A stretch of DNA of 64,000 bases from SBAX01 sp964646605. Lineage in GTDB: Bacteria > Planctomycetota > Phycisphaerae > UBA1845. The stretch spans positions 8,920 through 72,919 of the forward strand of contig CAZYEX010000003.1 of NCBI GenBank assembly GCA_964646605.1, given 5' to 3'. Positions 52,043 to 61,660 of this stretch are shown here, piece by piece (within the stretch, counting starts at the first letter, position 1; the number at the start of each line of letters is the position of its first letter). The notes under the pieces are model-generated. The model was not told the DNA's origin and made no database searches. It saw only the letters and a program-made list of their open reading frames with translations. The translations under genes and the position numbers were made by a program.

Positions 52043-53464
52043 TTACTCCGAATCGTCCACCAATAAGACCCGACGCGTGAACAACGAGGGGTCCACGTCG
52101 CAGCCCGACGTTCTCAGACGTTCCAGGAACGCAGGTCGGATGCCGGTGGAGACAAACTGACCCTGGGCCCGACCGTTCGGCGCGATCCCCGTTTGTTCGA
52201 AAGAGAAAATGTCCTGCATGGTGATGATGTCGCCTTCCATCCCGGTGACTTCGGTCACGCTGACCAGTTTTCGCGGTCCTCCGGTGAGTCGCTGGGCCTG
52301 CACGATCACATGGATCGCGGAGGCGAACTGTTGGCGGATGGCCCGCACGGGCAGCTCGAACCCCGCCATCATCACCATGGTTTCCACGCGGGCCACGGCG
52401 TCACGCGTGCTGTTAGCGTGGATGGTGGTCAGGGAGCCGTCGTGACCCGTGTTCATAGCCTGGAGCATGTCCAGCGTTTCGGGCCCGCGGCACTCGCCCA
52501 CCACGATCCGATCGGGACGCATACGCAAGCTGTTGATGAGCAGGTCGCGGATGCTGATCCGCCCCTTGCCTTCGATGTTCGCCGGACGGGTCTCCAAACG
52601 AACCACGTGCGGTTGACGCAACTGGAGCTCGGCGGCGTCCTCGATGGTGACAATCCGATCCGTATCGGGGATGAACGTGGAGAGGTTGTTGAGCAGCGTG
52701 GTCTTTCCCGAACCTGTTCCGCCGACCACCAAGATGTTCAAATGGGCCTTTACGCACGCGCCCAGAAAGTCCCGCATCTCCGGTGTGACGGACTTGTAAT
52801 TGATGTAGTCATCCCAGGTCAGGGGGTCGGCGCCGAATCGACGAATCGACATGCTGGCCCCGTCGATGGCAAGCGGGGGGATCACGGCGTTCACGCGGCT
52901 TCCGTCGGCCAAGCGGGCGTCCACCAGCGGACACGTCTCGTCGCAGCGTCGACCCACGGCGCTGACGATCTTGTCGATGATGTGCATGAGGTGGGCGTTG
53001 TCGCGGAACTCGATCTCGGTGACTTCCAACTTTCCGCGCCGTTCGACGTAGACTTGCTTGGGACCGTTGACCAGAATGTCGCTGATGGTGGGATCGGCCA
53101 GCAGGACTTCGAGCGGACCCAGACCGAAGGTCTCATCGAGGACTTCGCTGATGAGCCGTTGCCGTTCGTTGTAATTGAGGAGCGTGTTTTCCTGGTCCGC
53201 GAGCTGGGAGACCAGTTCCTTCACCTGCTCGCGAAGGGTTTCGTCGTCGCCCACCATCCGCGTGAGGTCAAGTTGATCGATGAGCTTGCGGTGCAGGCGC
53301 ATCTTGAGCGTATTGAACTGCTCGACCTTCTCCTTGGAGACCTTGGCCTTTCCCTGGGGGTTGGCCGTTTTGGATGCGACGATGGCGGGCTTGTTGGCGG
53401 GCGGCGGCGCCGGCGCGGGGGGCGGCGGCGTGGCCACGTTGGTGCTGGACCTCTTCCCAAACAT
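52043..53464 (-). CDS. tadA: Tad pilus assembly ATPase TadA (CpaF)
   Basis: The 473-residue hexameric ATPase powers Flp pilus assembly. ATG 53464 has AGGGAG eight bases upstream; the longer frame lacks one. A Pro/Lys linker precedes the N-domain (EVLDETFGLGPLEVLLADPT). Walker A is NILVVGGTGSGKTTLLNNLS near residue 254, the Asp box TIEDAAELQL, Walker B RPDRIVVGECRGPETLDML and the His box TGHDGSLTTIHANS. It lies within a complete tad locus. Confidence 0.96.
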   Translation of the reverse strand: MFGKRSSTNVATPPPPAPAPPPANKPAIVASKTANPQGKAKVSKEKVEQFNTLKMRLHRKLIDQLDLTRMVGDDETLREQVKELVSQLADQENTLLNYNERQRLISEVLDETFGLGPLEVLLADPTISDILVNGPKQVYVERRGKLEVTEIEFRDNAHLMHIIDKIVSAVGRRCDETCPLVDARLADGSRVNAVIPPLAIDGASMSIRRFGADPLTWDDYINYKSVTPEMRDFLGACVKAHLNILVVGGTGSGKTTLLNNLSTFIPDTDRIVTIEDAAELQLRQPHVVRLETRPANIEGKGRISIRDLLINSLRMRPDRIVVGECRGPETLDMLQAMNTGHDGSLTTIHANSTRDAVARVETMVMMAGFELPVRAIRQQFASAIHVIVQAQRLTGGPRKLVSVTEVTGMEGDIITMQDIFSFEQTGIAPNGRAQGQFVSTGIRPAFLERLRTSGCDVDPSLFTRRVLLVDDSE

Positions 53465-53581
53465 CCCGAGACTCCCTGTGGTAGTCGACTCTGCTTGCCC
53501 TTGTCGCGGCGTCGTAGCCGCGCGGCCCCACCGAGTTCCTTGTCTCCATGGCATGCAGAAGAGCACGCCCGCCGTCAGCGG

Positions 53582-54769
53582 CTAGCTCGCCGCGAAAATC
53601 CGACCGATCAGACCCTTCTTTCCCTTATCCTTATCATCGGTTTGACCATCCCCATGATGCAGGCGCTCGGCGATTTCCTGTAGGGCGCATCGGACCTTCG
53701 TTTTCGGACCGTGGGAGAGCAGCGGCTCCCCGAGATTGATCGCTCCGCTCACCGTTTGCCAGTCGTCGGGGATGGACGCAAAGACCTCGAGTCCGAGAGT
53801 CTCGCTGACGTGCGAGCTCGACAGGTGTCCGGCGTCGCGTCCCACGCGATTGCAGATGAGCTTGGTGCGGTCCAGGTTATAGCCGTTGGCCCGCATGTTC
53901 TCGATAATCCGCATCGCGTTGCGGATGCAGGGCACGAGCAATTGGACGATCAGCAAGTTCACGTCCGATAGCGCCAGAATGGACTTGGCGCCGGAATCGA
54001 AGCGCGTCGGTCCGTCGGCCACGATGTAGGCGTTCATGTTCAGCATGGTGGAGAAAACCCCCATGCACGCGGCGGCGGTGATGTTGTCGGACTCCGCGAA
54101 GTTCGCGGGCCGGCTGAGCACTTGAACCCCCGAGATGTGTTTGGCGAGCGCTCGGGTCACCACCGCCTGTTCGAGGTGCTCCGGCGATCCGCAGAGATCC
54201 GCCAGCGTGTAGGTCGGTTCTACGTCCAGCAACGTAGCCACCTGACCGAATCGGTAGTCGAGGTCCACAACGGTGACATGACCTCCCGCGATCGCGGCCA
54301 GTTCCACGGCGAGATTCGTGGCGATCACCGTCGAGCCCACTCCCCCCGAGGTCCCCACTACGGTGATGAGCTTCCCTTGCGAAACCGACTCCACCCGACG
54401 ACTGGTGATGCGGTGGATGGCCTCGCCGACCGCCTCCTGGTCAACGGGCCTGGGCAGGAATTCTTTGACGCCCATCCGCATCACCTTGAGGATGAGGGGA
54501 CCGTCCGTGGCCGACGAGACGGCGAAGACGGCAAGCTCGCGATGGGCGGCGATGACTTCCCCGACAATGGGCAGCAATGTTTCGGGATGGGGGTCGAGAT
54601 TGACCAGCAGCACATCGACCGGGAACTGGGAGACGGCTTGGGCAAGCAGGGCGGGCTCATCGACCTCCGCGACGATCTTGACCCCCTCGAAATGCAGCAA
54701 CATGGCGCGCAGCTCGAGCGCCAATTGCTCGTCGCCGTTGAGGATGATGAATTTCAGGTCCTGACTCAT
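53582..54769 (-). CDS. tadZ: Pilus positioning protein TadZ/CpaE
   Basis: The 395-residue protein has an atypical receiver domain (KFIILNGDEQLALELRAMLL, VDVLLVNLDPH) and a ParA/MinD-like ATPase domain (deviant P-loop VVGTSGGVGSTVIATNLAVE, VTVVDLDYRFGQVATLLDVE). TadZ marks the cell site of pilus assembly. The C-terminus is Lys-rich (DDKDKGKKGLIGRIF). Confidence 0.9.
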   Translation of the reverse strand: MSQDLKFIILNGDEQLALELRAMLLHFEGVKIVAEVDEPALLAQAVSQFPVDVLLVNLDPHPETLLPIVGEVIAAHRELAVFAVSSATDGPLILKVMRMGVKEFLPRPVDQEAVGEAIHRITSRRVESVSQGKLITVVGTSGGVGSTVIATNLAVELAAIAGGHVTVVDLDYRFGQVATLLDVEPTYTLADLCGSPEHLEQAVVTRALAKHISGVQVLSRPANFAESDNITAAACMGVFSTMLNMNAYIVADGPTRFDSGAKSILALSDVNLLIVQLLVPCIRNAMRIIENMRANGYNLDRTKLICNRVGRDAGHLSSSHVSETLGLEVFASIPDDWQTVSGAINLGEPLLSHGPKTKVRCALQEIAERLHHGDGQTDDKDKGKKGLIGRIFAAS

Positions 54770-55015
54770 CAGCCTGCGCGGTCCCTCTCCCTATAGACCC
54801 AAACTCAACCAAGGCGCGTGTGGCCACGCATAGGCGCGACGCCGCCACGGGCCCGTACGAACACGCTTCTCTATCGTCCATCCGATTGGGGAGTGTGCGG
54901 TTTCACGCCCGCTCGGCGAAGGTCCGCGAACAATGCACGAAATGCAGGCGTGCAGCGTTCATGAAATCGGCGCCGCCGTCCCATAAGGCCGGCGCGAGAC
55001 CCGGGGACCGCAAAG
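54770..55015. other. Intergenic gap inside the tad locus
   Basis: No gene, terminator with a T tract or promoter was recognised in these 246 bases between tadG-like and tadZ. Confidence 0.3.
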
Positions 55016-56221
55016 TCACCGGGCCAGCACGACCAGACCGACCAGACCCCCGGTGGGCGGGGCGTCGGTGTCGATGCGGATCCCGCCTCCGGAATAGGAA
55101 ACGGGCTGAATGTAGAAGCCTTTCCCCGCGGGCGGACCCGTTAGCTTGATGTCCATGACACGACCGAAGCGAAGCTCGGTGATGGTATAGATCGCGTTGG
55201 ATCCCGAGAGGATGACGTTGTCGTGCAGGAAGAATCCGATGACCTCGCCTTCGATGCTCTCGATGGCTTCCTTGAGCGTGGCCTCCAGACCTGGACTTCC
55301 GGTCATGTCGTAGGTGACAGGGTCGCCGTCATCGTCTTTGAAAGTCAGATCCGAGGTTCCGATCTCCATCTCAAAGTCCGAAGGCGCCACGCCGTTCTCG
55401 ATCTGTACCCGCTCGGCGTCGATCCCTTGATTGCCGGTGCCGATGTTGAGCACGCCGAAGTTTCCGTCGCCTTCTTCGTACGGGCCGCCGGAAAGCGGAT
55501 AAGGGTAGAGCCGAACTTCACGGATCCCGTCCGAACCGCTGGAGATGGTGGACGATCCGGGGTTCCACCGGTAGGTGTCGCCGCCGGCCGCCAACTCCGA
55601 GGCAAAGGCATCCTCGTGAATGGTGAACGGCAGGATCTTGGCGCCCGGGACCGTGGTCACGAATCCGCTGAAGCGATCGTCGAAGACAGCGACCGCGGAA
55701 GCGGACGAGTCCGTATCCAACATGCCGAAGATGCCGGAGAAAAACAACGGGACGGGCCCGTTCACGGCCCCCTCGCCGTCGCTCCGCCGCACCATCACGT
55801 GGACGGCGTTGTAATCCTTGCCCGCCGGACCGGGGTTCAGGGGATCGGTCGCGGAGTTGACGTTGATCCACCCCGTGGCAATGTCGTCGGCCTGGACGTT
55901 CGTGGGCGCACCCAGGGTGTGATTGGAGACGGAAAACTCCTCGGCGCGCTGGGCAGCCCAGGACTTGACGTTGGTGAGCGCGGTTCCCCCGCCGGTGCCC
56001 ATGCGGACGCGCATCATCTCGTCGGTGGTGTAGGCCGAAGCGCCGGCGAGCGCCGCGGCATCCGCGGCCCGCTGCAATTCGGTTCGTGCCGCGTAAAGTT
56101 GTCCCACGTCGACGGTGAGCGCCGCCATCCCCAGCAGAACCACCAGGGTGACGCCGACTTGCACTGCGACCACGGCGCGGCGCCGATCCCAAATGCGCAA
56201 ACTGCGGTGTAGAGTTGACAT
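55016..56221 (-). CDS. TadG-like pilus assembly protein
   Basis: The 401-residue protein starts at ATG 56221 after GGGAGGGAAGA. It has the Flp-assembly N-helix (VVAVQVGVTLVVLLGMAALTV) followed by DVGQLYAARTELQRAADAAA, the hallmark of TadE/G-like (DUF2134-type) proteins. The rest is an extracytoplasmic, Gly/Asp-rich region. TadG-like proteins help pilus assembly in the periplasm. No von Willebrand MIDAS motif is seen, so the classical TadG vWA domain is absent. Confidence 0.83.
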   Translation of the reverse strand: MSTLHRSLRIWDRRRAVVAVQVGVTLVVLLGMAALTVDVGQLYAARTELQRAADAAALAGASAYTTDEMMRVRMGTGGGTALTNVKSWAAQRAEEFSVSNHTLGAPTNVQADDIATGWINVNSATDPLNPGPAGKDYNAVHVMVRRSDGEGAVNGPVPLFFSGIFGMLDTDSSASAVAVFDDRFSGFVTTVPGAKILPFTIHEDAFASELAAGGDTYRWNPGSSTISSGSDGIREVRLYPYPLSGGPYEEGDGNFGVLNIGTGNQGIDAERVQIENGVAPSDFEMEIGTSDLTFKDDDGDPVTYDMTGSPGLEATLKEAIESIEGEVIGFFLHDNVILSGSNAIYTITELRFGRVMDIKLTGPPAGKGFYIQPVSYSGGGIRIDTDAPPTGGLVGLVVLAR

Positions 56222-56329
56222 TCTTCCCTCCCCCCAAATGCGGCGACCCGATCAACTCGGGTCGCCTTACTGCGTGAAGGCGTCACGCCCGCCTCGATGC
56301 GGCGGTCGACGCTTGCGCTGAGCCGCGGC

Positions 56330-57931
56330 CTACCGCGTACCTCCGCCGCTTTCATGGCCCCAGGGACCATGCACGGAGAGTTCCTCGGGTTCGGACTCGA
56401 CCTGCGGTCCGCCGTGCTTGCAACCCTTGCACCCCGACGGATCGGGGCAGGGGCCCTTGCACTCGCCTTCGATGAGGCCCAGCGCATACAACTCAAAATC
56501 GTTCGGATCGACGCGGCCGTCCTGCGGCAGTCGAACCGTTTGATGCTCGTCCAACGGGGCCACGATTTCCGGGGTCACGAAGATGACCAATTCGGAGAGT
56601 GAGCGTTGAAAGCTGACCGAGCGGAAAAGGGCGCCAAGAACCGGAACGTCGCCGATTCCCGGGATACGGCTGGCCACCCCGCGCACCTGTTCGTTGAGCA
56701 ACCCGGCGATGGCGATCGTCTGCCCGTTGCCCAGCTCCACGGTCGTCTCCATCGACCGCACCGCAAGCGCCGGAACCTCGAATCCCAGCAGCGTCACGCC
56801 GTTGACGGAGTCCAATTCGGATACTTCCGGCGCCACCCGCAGCCGAATCCGTTGATGCCCCTGGACAACCGGCGTGAAGTTCAGGCGCACGCCGAACTCT
56901 TTGAACTCTACCGTCACGCGCAAGTCGCCTTGCGGAACGAGGATTGGAAATTCACCACCGGCCAGGAACGTCGCGGTCTCCCCGCTGATGGCCACCAAAT
57001 TGGGCTCAGCGAGAACGCTCAGCAGCGCATTGTCCGCCATCGCCTTGATGAACAACTGCATCTGGGCGCGCGGGAAACCCAACGACAGCGTCGATTTGTT
57101 CAAAAGCGGAATCCCGGGTGTGCCAAAGGGGAGGTTCTGGGTCACCGCCCCGGCGCCGGCGCCGATGTCGATCGGGTTGATTCCGCCGAGCTGGTTGACG
57201 AGGAACATGTCGCGGAAGTTCTCACCCGCCAAAAAGCCGTTGACGCCCAGTTCGCGGCTGGCCGAACGGCTGACCTCGGCCACCACGCACTTCAAGTGAA
57301 CCTGCTGCTCTCCGGCGACCTCGACATGGTTCTGCACGGTCGTCGTCGGTCGTCCTTCGGGACCCGGGGGCAGAAAGAGGACCGCCAGTTCCGCCATGCG
57401 TCGAGCGCGTTCGGCGTTGCTGGCCGAACCCACCAGGACGATATTTCCCATGACCGAGGTGGCCTTGGCGGTTGACTGCGGGTCGATGCCCTTCAGGGCC
57501 TCGTTGAACTTCTCCAGGTCCAGCTCCACGCTGACCTCGAAGACGTATTGCTTGGCGTCCGCCCCGATCAGCACCACGCTCGTGTTTCCGAAGTTCTCTC
57601 CGGTAATGAGCATGCGCGTGGGGCTGATGACCTGCACGTCGGCGATGTGCTTGGCGATGACGTCCGCGCGAGTCGCCTCGACCGTCGTCTCCACCGTGAC
57701 GCCCCGGTGCAGAGGGACGGTGATGCGCTGCGAACTCGAAGCCAAGTCCAGCACCTGGGCGCGGAACTCCTTGCCGCCGGGCTTGGCGGGCGCAGTCTGA
57801 GCGCCGGCCGACGCCGCGACGAAAAGAGAGGCAACCCAGACAATGACCGTTCGCAGGGTCCGGCCCGCGCCACCGCAATCGACCTTGGGGGTGGCCATCG
57901 ACAGGCCGTCTTCCATGACTTTCCTATACAT
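56330..57931 (-). CDS. rcpA: Tad secretin RcpA/CpaC
   Basis: The 533-residue outer-membrane secretin lets the Flp pilus leave the cell. ATG 57931 has AAGGAG ten bases upstream. A signal helix (TVIVWVASLFVAASAGAQTA) is followed by a BON/N-domain (VISPTRMLITGENFGNTSV) and the secretin core (VLAEPNLVAISGETATFLAG, MSMETTVELG-like, IAGLLNEQVRGVASRIPGIG, DVPVLGALFRSVSFQRSLSE). The C-terminus has a Cys-rich stretch (GECKGPCPDPSGCKGCKHGG), not standard for secretins. Confidence 0.93.
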   Translation of the reverse strand: MYRKVMEDGLSMATPKVDCGGAGRTLRTVIVWVASLFVAASAGAQTAPAKPGGKEFRAQVLDLASSSQRITVPLHRGVTVETTVEATRADVIAKHIADVQVISPTRMLITGENFGNTSVVLIGADAKQYVFEVSVELDLEKFNEALKGIDPQSTAKATSVMGNIVLVGSASNAERARRMAELAVLFLPPGPEGRPTTTVQNHVEVAGEQQVHLKCVVAEVSRSASRELGVNGFLAGENFRDMFLVNQLGGINPIDIGAGAGAVTQNLPFGTPGIPLLNKSTLSLGFPRAQMQLFIKAMADNALLSVLAEPNLVAISGETATFLAGGEFPILVPQGDLRVTVEFKEFGVRLNFTPVVQGHQRIRLRVAPEVSELDSVNGVTLLGFEVPALAVRSMETTVELGNGQTIAIAGLLNEQVRGVASRIPGIGDVPVLGALFRSVSFQRSLSELVIFVTPEIVAPLDEHQTVRLPQDGRVDPNDFELYALGLIEGECKGPCPDPSGCKGCKHGGPQVESEPEELSVHGPWGHESGGGTR

Positions 57932-57952
57932 AAGCGGCAAGCTCCTTAGGAA

Positions 57953-59050
57953 CTATTCATCATCCTCGTCGGACGGATCCTCGCTGGCAGGCGTGGATTC
58001 GGTGGACCCGTGGGTTTCCTTGGCGCCGCTCGTCGCGGGACGCGCGGGCAGCGGACGGTTCGACTGCTTGGCGCCACTCATGGTGGCGGAGGCCCGCGTG
58101 GGGGCGCCTTTGGTCATGGCTACGATCTTCGCCGAATCGGGAGTGGCGAAGGTGTACTGGTCGATGGTGTCCGGCTGAGTCCCGACCGTCGAGTGGTGGA
58201 ACACCAGCACGGAGTGCGGTTCCACTTCGGGCTCCACGCGCGGTCGACGAACCTGGGCGGGCGGAGGCGTCGGGGCCGGCGCAGCGGTCGGCGGCGCGGG
58301 AGCGGGCTCCGGGCTCTGTAGGCTGCGAAGGATTTCGCTGCCGTAGGCGACCGACGGCGTTTCCATTCCCTTGTCATCCTCGCCGCGCATGGCCAGGGTG
58401 ATCTTGCCCCGCGTTCCGGCGAGGTGCAGCTTGGGAACATCCGGCTCGGGCACAAGCAGCGTGGCGGACTTCGCAGGTTTGACCTTCGTGGCGGCACCTT
58501 CCGGCTCCGGATTGGTTCCATGTCCGATCGCCGCAACCTGCACGTGTTGCAGGATCACCTCGGCGATCGTTTCCTTTTTGCCCTTGGTTCCGGTATCAAT
58601 GTCCATCACCACGATGACGTCGACCCAATCGCCAGGCTGCATCTGATAGGCCACGCCCGACACCTCGTCGATCTTCACCGACACGGCCCGGAAACCCGGA
58701 GGAATCCGACCCACCATGCCCGGCTTGGTCCCTTCCGGGGAAAGCATGGACAGAAGGACGGGCATGTTTCGCGGGATGGCCTTGGCCACGACTCGACCGA
58801 CGGCCATTTCCAACCTCTCGATGCGGTCGTTGGCCGGCGCAAACAGGTTGTCCGCCGTCTCCAGGGTTTCCACGAGGTCTTTGGTGATCTCCTCGTGGGC
58901 GGCGATGTCCTGCTTGGCCCGAACGACGGTGACGACCTGTCGGGCCTGGCTGGAGGCTTGGGCCTTCTGGATCGACTGCACCACGAACTTGACGGCCAGA
59001 AGTCCGATGCCCAACCCGAGCACCAATGGAATGATCGCTTTGCGTTTCAT
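57953..59050 (-). CDS. cpaB: Flp pilus assembly protein CpaB/RcpC
   Basis: The 365-residue protein has one N-terminal helix (AIIPLVLGLGIGLLAVKFVV) and a SAF/RcpC domain (VVRAKQDIAAHEEITKDLVE, NMPVLLSMLSPEGTKPGMV, YQMQPGDWVDVIVVMDIDTG). The C-terminal third is Pro/Ala-rich and disordered-looking, ending in acidic SEDPSDEDDE. It is the periplasmic partner of the secretin, whose start lies 21 bases downstream. Confidence 0.92.
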   Translation of the reverse strand: MKRKAIIPLVLGLGIGLLAVKFVVQSIQKAQASSQARQVVTVVRAKQDIAAHEEITKDLVETLETADNLFAPANDRIERLEMAVGRVVAKAIPRNMPVLLSMLSPEGTKPGMVGRIPPGFRAVSVKIDEVSGVAYQMQPGDWVDVIVVMDIDTGTKGKKETIAEVILQHVQVAAIGHGTNPEPEGAATKVKPAKSATLLVPEPDVPKLHLAGTRGKITLAMRGEDDKGMETPSVAYGSEILRSLQSPEPAPAPPTAAPAPTPPPAQVRRPRVEPEVEPHSVLVFHHSTVGTQPDTIDQYTFATPDSAKIVAMTKGAPTRASATMSGAKQSNRPLPARPATSGAKETHGSTESTPASEDPSDEDDE

Positions 59051-59409
59051 GTTTCGTCCTCTGTGGCTACTGCGTCGGAAGGCGTCGCCGTCGCGGGAGA
59101 ACCCGAACCTCGCATCGGTCCCGGGTCCGAAAGTACCCGCCGCCGCGCCCCGTATTCCCGATCACGCTCGTTTATCGGATGGTTTTTCGTCTCGTTCGAC
59201 CTTGTGCAGGAAAATTATTTGGCCCGGCGCAAGGGGGATGTTTTTTTTGTCCCCACGAGCGCCCTCCAGCACTGGGAGTGCATGGCTCTCGGTTTCCTCG
59301 CGTCCGTTCGCGCGATGCGCGGTTCTTGCGCAGGAAGACACCCGCGGTCGGCAGGGAAACGATCCCCACCATCCCGCGGGAGAGATGACTTTCTCCAAGG
59401 GGATGCAGC
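59051..59409. other. Non-coding gap in the tad locus with a poly-T tract and a hairpin
   Basis: No gene is supported here. A GGGGGATG(T)8 tract lies at 59233-59248 and an AT-rich ATTATTT stretch just before it, a plausible promoter area for the leftward cpaB-tadC genes. At the right end AGGGGATG (59398-59405) pairs with CATCCCCT (59413-59420) around a loop containing the tadE stop. No T tract follows on the tadE strand, so this hairpin is not a clear terminator. Confidence 0.4.
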
Positions 59410-59841
59410 TTACATCCCCTCTTTACGCATGCTGCAATTGCCGCCCAGATCGTAGGCATGGGTCCCGAAGAACCCGCCCATCAGCGACACGTCGTCGTAG
59501 GGGACGGTCACGGTGACGAGCTCCACAGGGTCGGCCACCGTCGCATGGGTCATACTCACCTCGTACGAGGTGAGTCCCGTGGGCGCCATGACTTCGGCCA
59601 CGCGGGCCAGCACCGAGGCATACGGTTCCGTCGACGTTTGCAGAATCGCCGTGCGACAACCCTCGCGGGCCGCCGTCTGCAACGTCTGGCGGACCATGAA
59701 CACCCACCCGTACTCGATGATTCCAAACAGGATCGTCAACAGCAACGGCAACACCACCGCGAACTCGACCACCGCCGCCCCGCGCGCTCGCGTATCCCGA
59801 CGCGCGGTCCCGATCCGACGAATGCATTGTCCCAGCTTCAT
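59410..59841 (-). CDS. tadE: Tad pseudopilin TadE
   Basis: The 143-residue protein has a TadE-like N-terminus: RARGAAVVEFAVVLPLLLTI with a Glu in the helix, FGIIEYGWVFMVRQTLQTAA, then AREGCRTAIL. ATG 59841 is two bases after the prepilin-peptidase stop; ATG 59856 would overlap it. TadE is processed by the prepilin peptidase encoded next door and helps pilus assembly. Confidence 0.9.
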   Translation of the reverse strand: MKLGQCIRRIGTARRDTRARGAAVVEFAVVLPLLLTILFGIIEYGWVFMVRQTLQTAAREGCRTAILQTSTEPYASVLARVAEVMAPTGLTSYEVSMTHATVADPVELVTVTVPYDDVSLMGGFFGTHAYDLGGNCSMRKEGM

Positions 59842-59843
59842 GA

Positions 59844-60398
59844 TTACAGCCCCCACCAGCCGAACATTTTCGCCGCGAGAATCACCAAGGTCCCCGCGGT
59901 CAACGGTACGCCATAGGGCAGCAACTGCGACGTCACGCCGAAACTCTTCGCCGACCCAACCTCACTGAACACCGTCTGCGGGTTGGAACATTTCGCCAGA
60001 ATCAATCCAAAGTTGGCACAGGCCATGCGCAGGCGACCGGTGGATACGATCATCACCACAGCCGCCAGTCCGCCGATCACGGCGCCCAGGGCGAAGGAGT
60101 AGAGGGTGAGCATCGGACCCAGCCACACGCCGATCGCGGCCATCAGCTTCACGTCGCCGGCGCCCATCCCGTTCATCATCCAAGGCACGATCAGCAAACC
60201 GAACCCGGTGAGCATTCCGCCCAACCCCGTGCCCAGACCCGACCCACCGAACCACCACCCTTGAACCGCGAAACCCAACAGAATCAGGGCCAGGTTCAAC
60301 CAGTTCGGTACGCGGCGCTGCGAATAATCGATCCACGAAGCCAACAAGACCCCGGGGATCAGGATGGCGCACGTCGTCTGCCAAAAGCCAACGTCCAT
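59844..60398 (-). CDS. tadV: Prepilin peptidase TadV/CpaA
   Basis: The 184-residue membrane protein has the two aspartates of A24 peptidases: SWIDYSQRRVPNWLN and GMGAGDVKLMAA. It has about six helices. It cuts Flp and TadE prepilins after Gly. It is short, as TadV-type peptidases are, and lacks the methyltransferase domain of PilD. Confidence 0.94.
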   Translation of the reverse strand: MDVGFWQTTCAILIPGVLLASWIDYSQRRVPNWLNLALILLGFAVQGWWFGGSGLGTGLGGMLTGFGLLIVPWMMNGMGAGDVKLMAAIGVWLGPMLTLYSFALGAVIGGLAAVVMIVSTGRLRMACANFGLILAKCSNPQTVFSEVGSAKSFGVTSQLLPYGVPLTAGTLVILAAKMFGWWGL

Positions 60399-60542
60399 GG
60401 GGACTGCTCCTTACATTCCAACGGAGAACGGCATGGTCCAGCGCGGACCGCGCACAGTCGCCCTCACCCCTCCCATCGAGTCTACGATATGCGGCCTCGG
60501 AAAGACCAGCGGTCCGAGAAGAAAGCCAAAAGTTCGAAGTTC

Positions 60543-60588
60543 AAAAAAGGGACCGGTGAGCGCCGAGTCCATGCGGCGCCCACCGGTC
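60543..60588 (-). terminator. Strong intrinsic terminator downstream of the flp gene
   Basis: GACCGGTG (60551-60558) pairs with CACCGGTC (60581-60588); inside it GCGCCG pairs with CGGCGC around an eight-base loop, giving 14 paired bases. On the leftward strand CCTTTTTTGA follows. It lies about 65 bases after the flp stop and before tadV, so it probably limits read-through from the pilin gene. Confidence 0.8.
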
Positions 60589-60653
60589 TTCCATCCGGTG
60601 TGTTCGAGCCCGCCGGCGTCAGAGGTGAATCGCCGGCAGAGGCGAACCGAGAA

Positions 60654-60842
60654 CTACGAAGAGGTTCCCGTCGGAAGGCTGCTGTCCACGTTCGTAAAAA
60701 TGGCGTCGACCGTGGTGCCCAACCCGGTAATCGCGCCCAGGGCGACGATGATAATCAGGGCGAGCATCACGGCGTACTCGGTCGCCGTCGGGCCATCCTC
60801 AGACCGCAAAAAGTTCTTCACTCGGTTCACAAAAGTCGTCAT
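60654..60842 (-). CDS. flp: Flp-family pilin
   Basis: The 62-residue prepilin starts MTTFVNRVKNFLRSEDG and continues PTATEYAVMLALIIIVALGA, with the cut after Gly and Glu5-Tyr6 of the Flp motif. ATG 60842 has GGAGAGGAG nine bases upstream; the longer frame is not coding. It is the structural subunit of the tad pilus and is followed by a strong terminator. Confidence 0.94.
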   Translation of the reverse strand: MTTFVNRVKNFLRSEDGPTATEYAVMLALIIIVALGAITGLGTTVDAIFTNVDSSLPTGTSS

Positions 60843-61257
60843 ACGTAGACTCCTCTCCGGTTGTGGGCCGTCTAAGCAGCCCAAGGTTATTCGAAGGTTG
60901 CTCAGGCGCCGCAACCGGGCCTGACCCCTCCACAGAAACCCTCGCACCTCCAAAGGGCGCGAGTCTCAATCACTCATTCGATCGGGGAGTCGCCCTACAG
61001 GAAGCGACGACTCTTCTGCAAACCACCCGATCATCGATGTTGGAGAGGGAAAGCTATGATGCGTCTTCTTCCCGCTCCCCCGACCCGCGACGCCCTCGAG
61101 CCGCCCCCGAGCCGTCAACTGCAACGTACGAAACAACCCGCCGCGGGGCAAACGAAATCCGCGGTCCGCGTGTGAGCGGAAATGGCGCTCGGCCAGGTTG
61201 GCCGACACGTCGTCCGCGAAATCGTCCTCATTGTCACGTCCATCGTCGGGCACACCT
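60843..61257. other. Intergenic region between two flp genes
   Basis: The 415 bases hold no convincing gene. A leftward 100-codon frame at 60966-61268 starts with TTG inside the neighbouring pilin gene, has no ribosome binding site and is not called. The promoter of the downstream flp gene is expected here. Confidence 0.35.
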
Positions 61258-61443
61258 TCATGGACCAAACACCGTCAACGTGCCGCTGAGGTCGGCGTAG
61301 AGGTTGTCCATGTGTACGCCAAAGCTACTCAGCGCCCCGATGACCGCCACGCATATGACCGCGATGAGGACGGCGTATTCGGTCACCGTCGGACCTTCCT
61401 CCGACCGCAGGAACCGCCGTATGATGTTTCCAAGACCCTTCAT
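61258..61443 (-). CDS. Second Flp-family pilin
   Basis: The 61-residue prepilin MKGLGNIIRRFLRSEEG continues PTVTEYAVLIAVICVAVIGA; the cut site and Glu-Tyr are conserved. ATG 61443 has GGAAGGAAG upstream. It resembles the first pilin in the N-terminal half but has a different C-terminus (LSSFGVHMDNLYADLSGTL). It is the most upstream gene of the tad locus. Two pilins suggest a major and a minor subunit. Confidence 0.92.
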   Translation of the reverse strand: MKGLGNIIRRFLRSEEGPTVTEYAVLIAVICVAVIGALSSFGVHMDNLYADLSGTLTVFGP

Positions 61444-61660
61444 GGCCCCGCTTCCTTCCCGGTCCCCGATGGACCCAACGAGGACGGCGCACTTCGTCGC
61501 CGTCGCATCTGCGTCCACGGTTAGCGTCGAATACGTTCCGTTTTCAGGCAAGCGGGAATCAGGGATTCTTGAGGAGAAAACGGATTTCTTGGGGCAGCGG
61601 CACTTATCGGAGCGCGGTTCCGAGTTCAACCGCGCGTCGACAAGGGTCGATAATCGCGCG

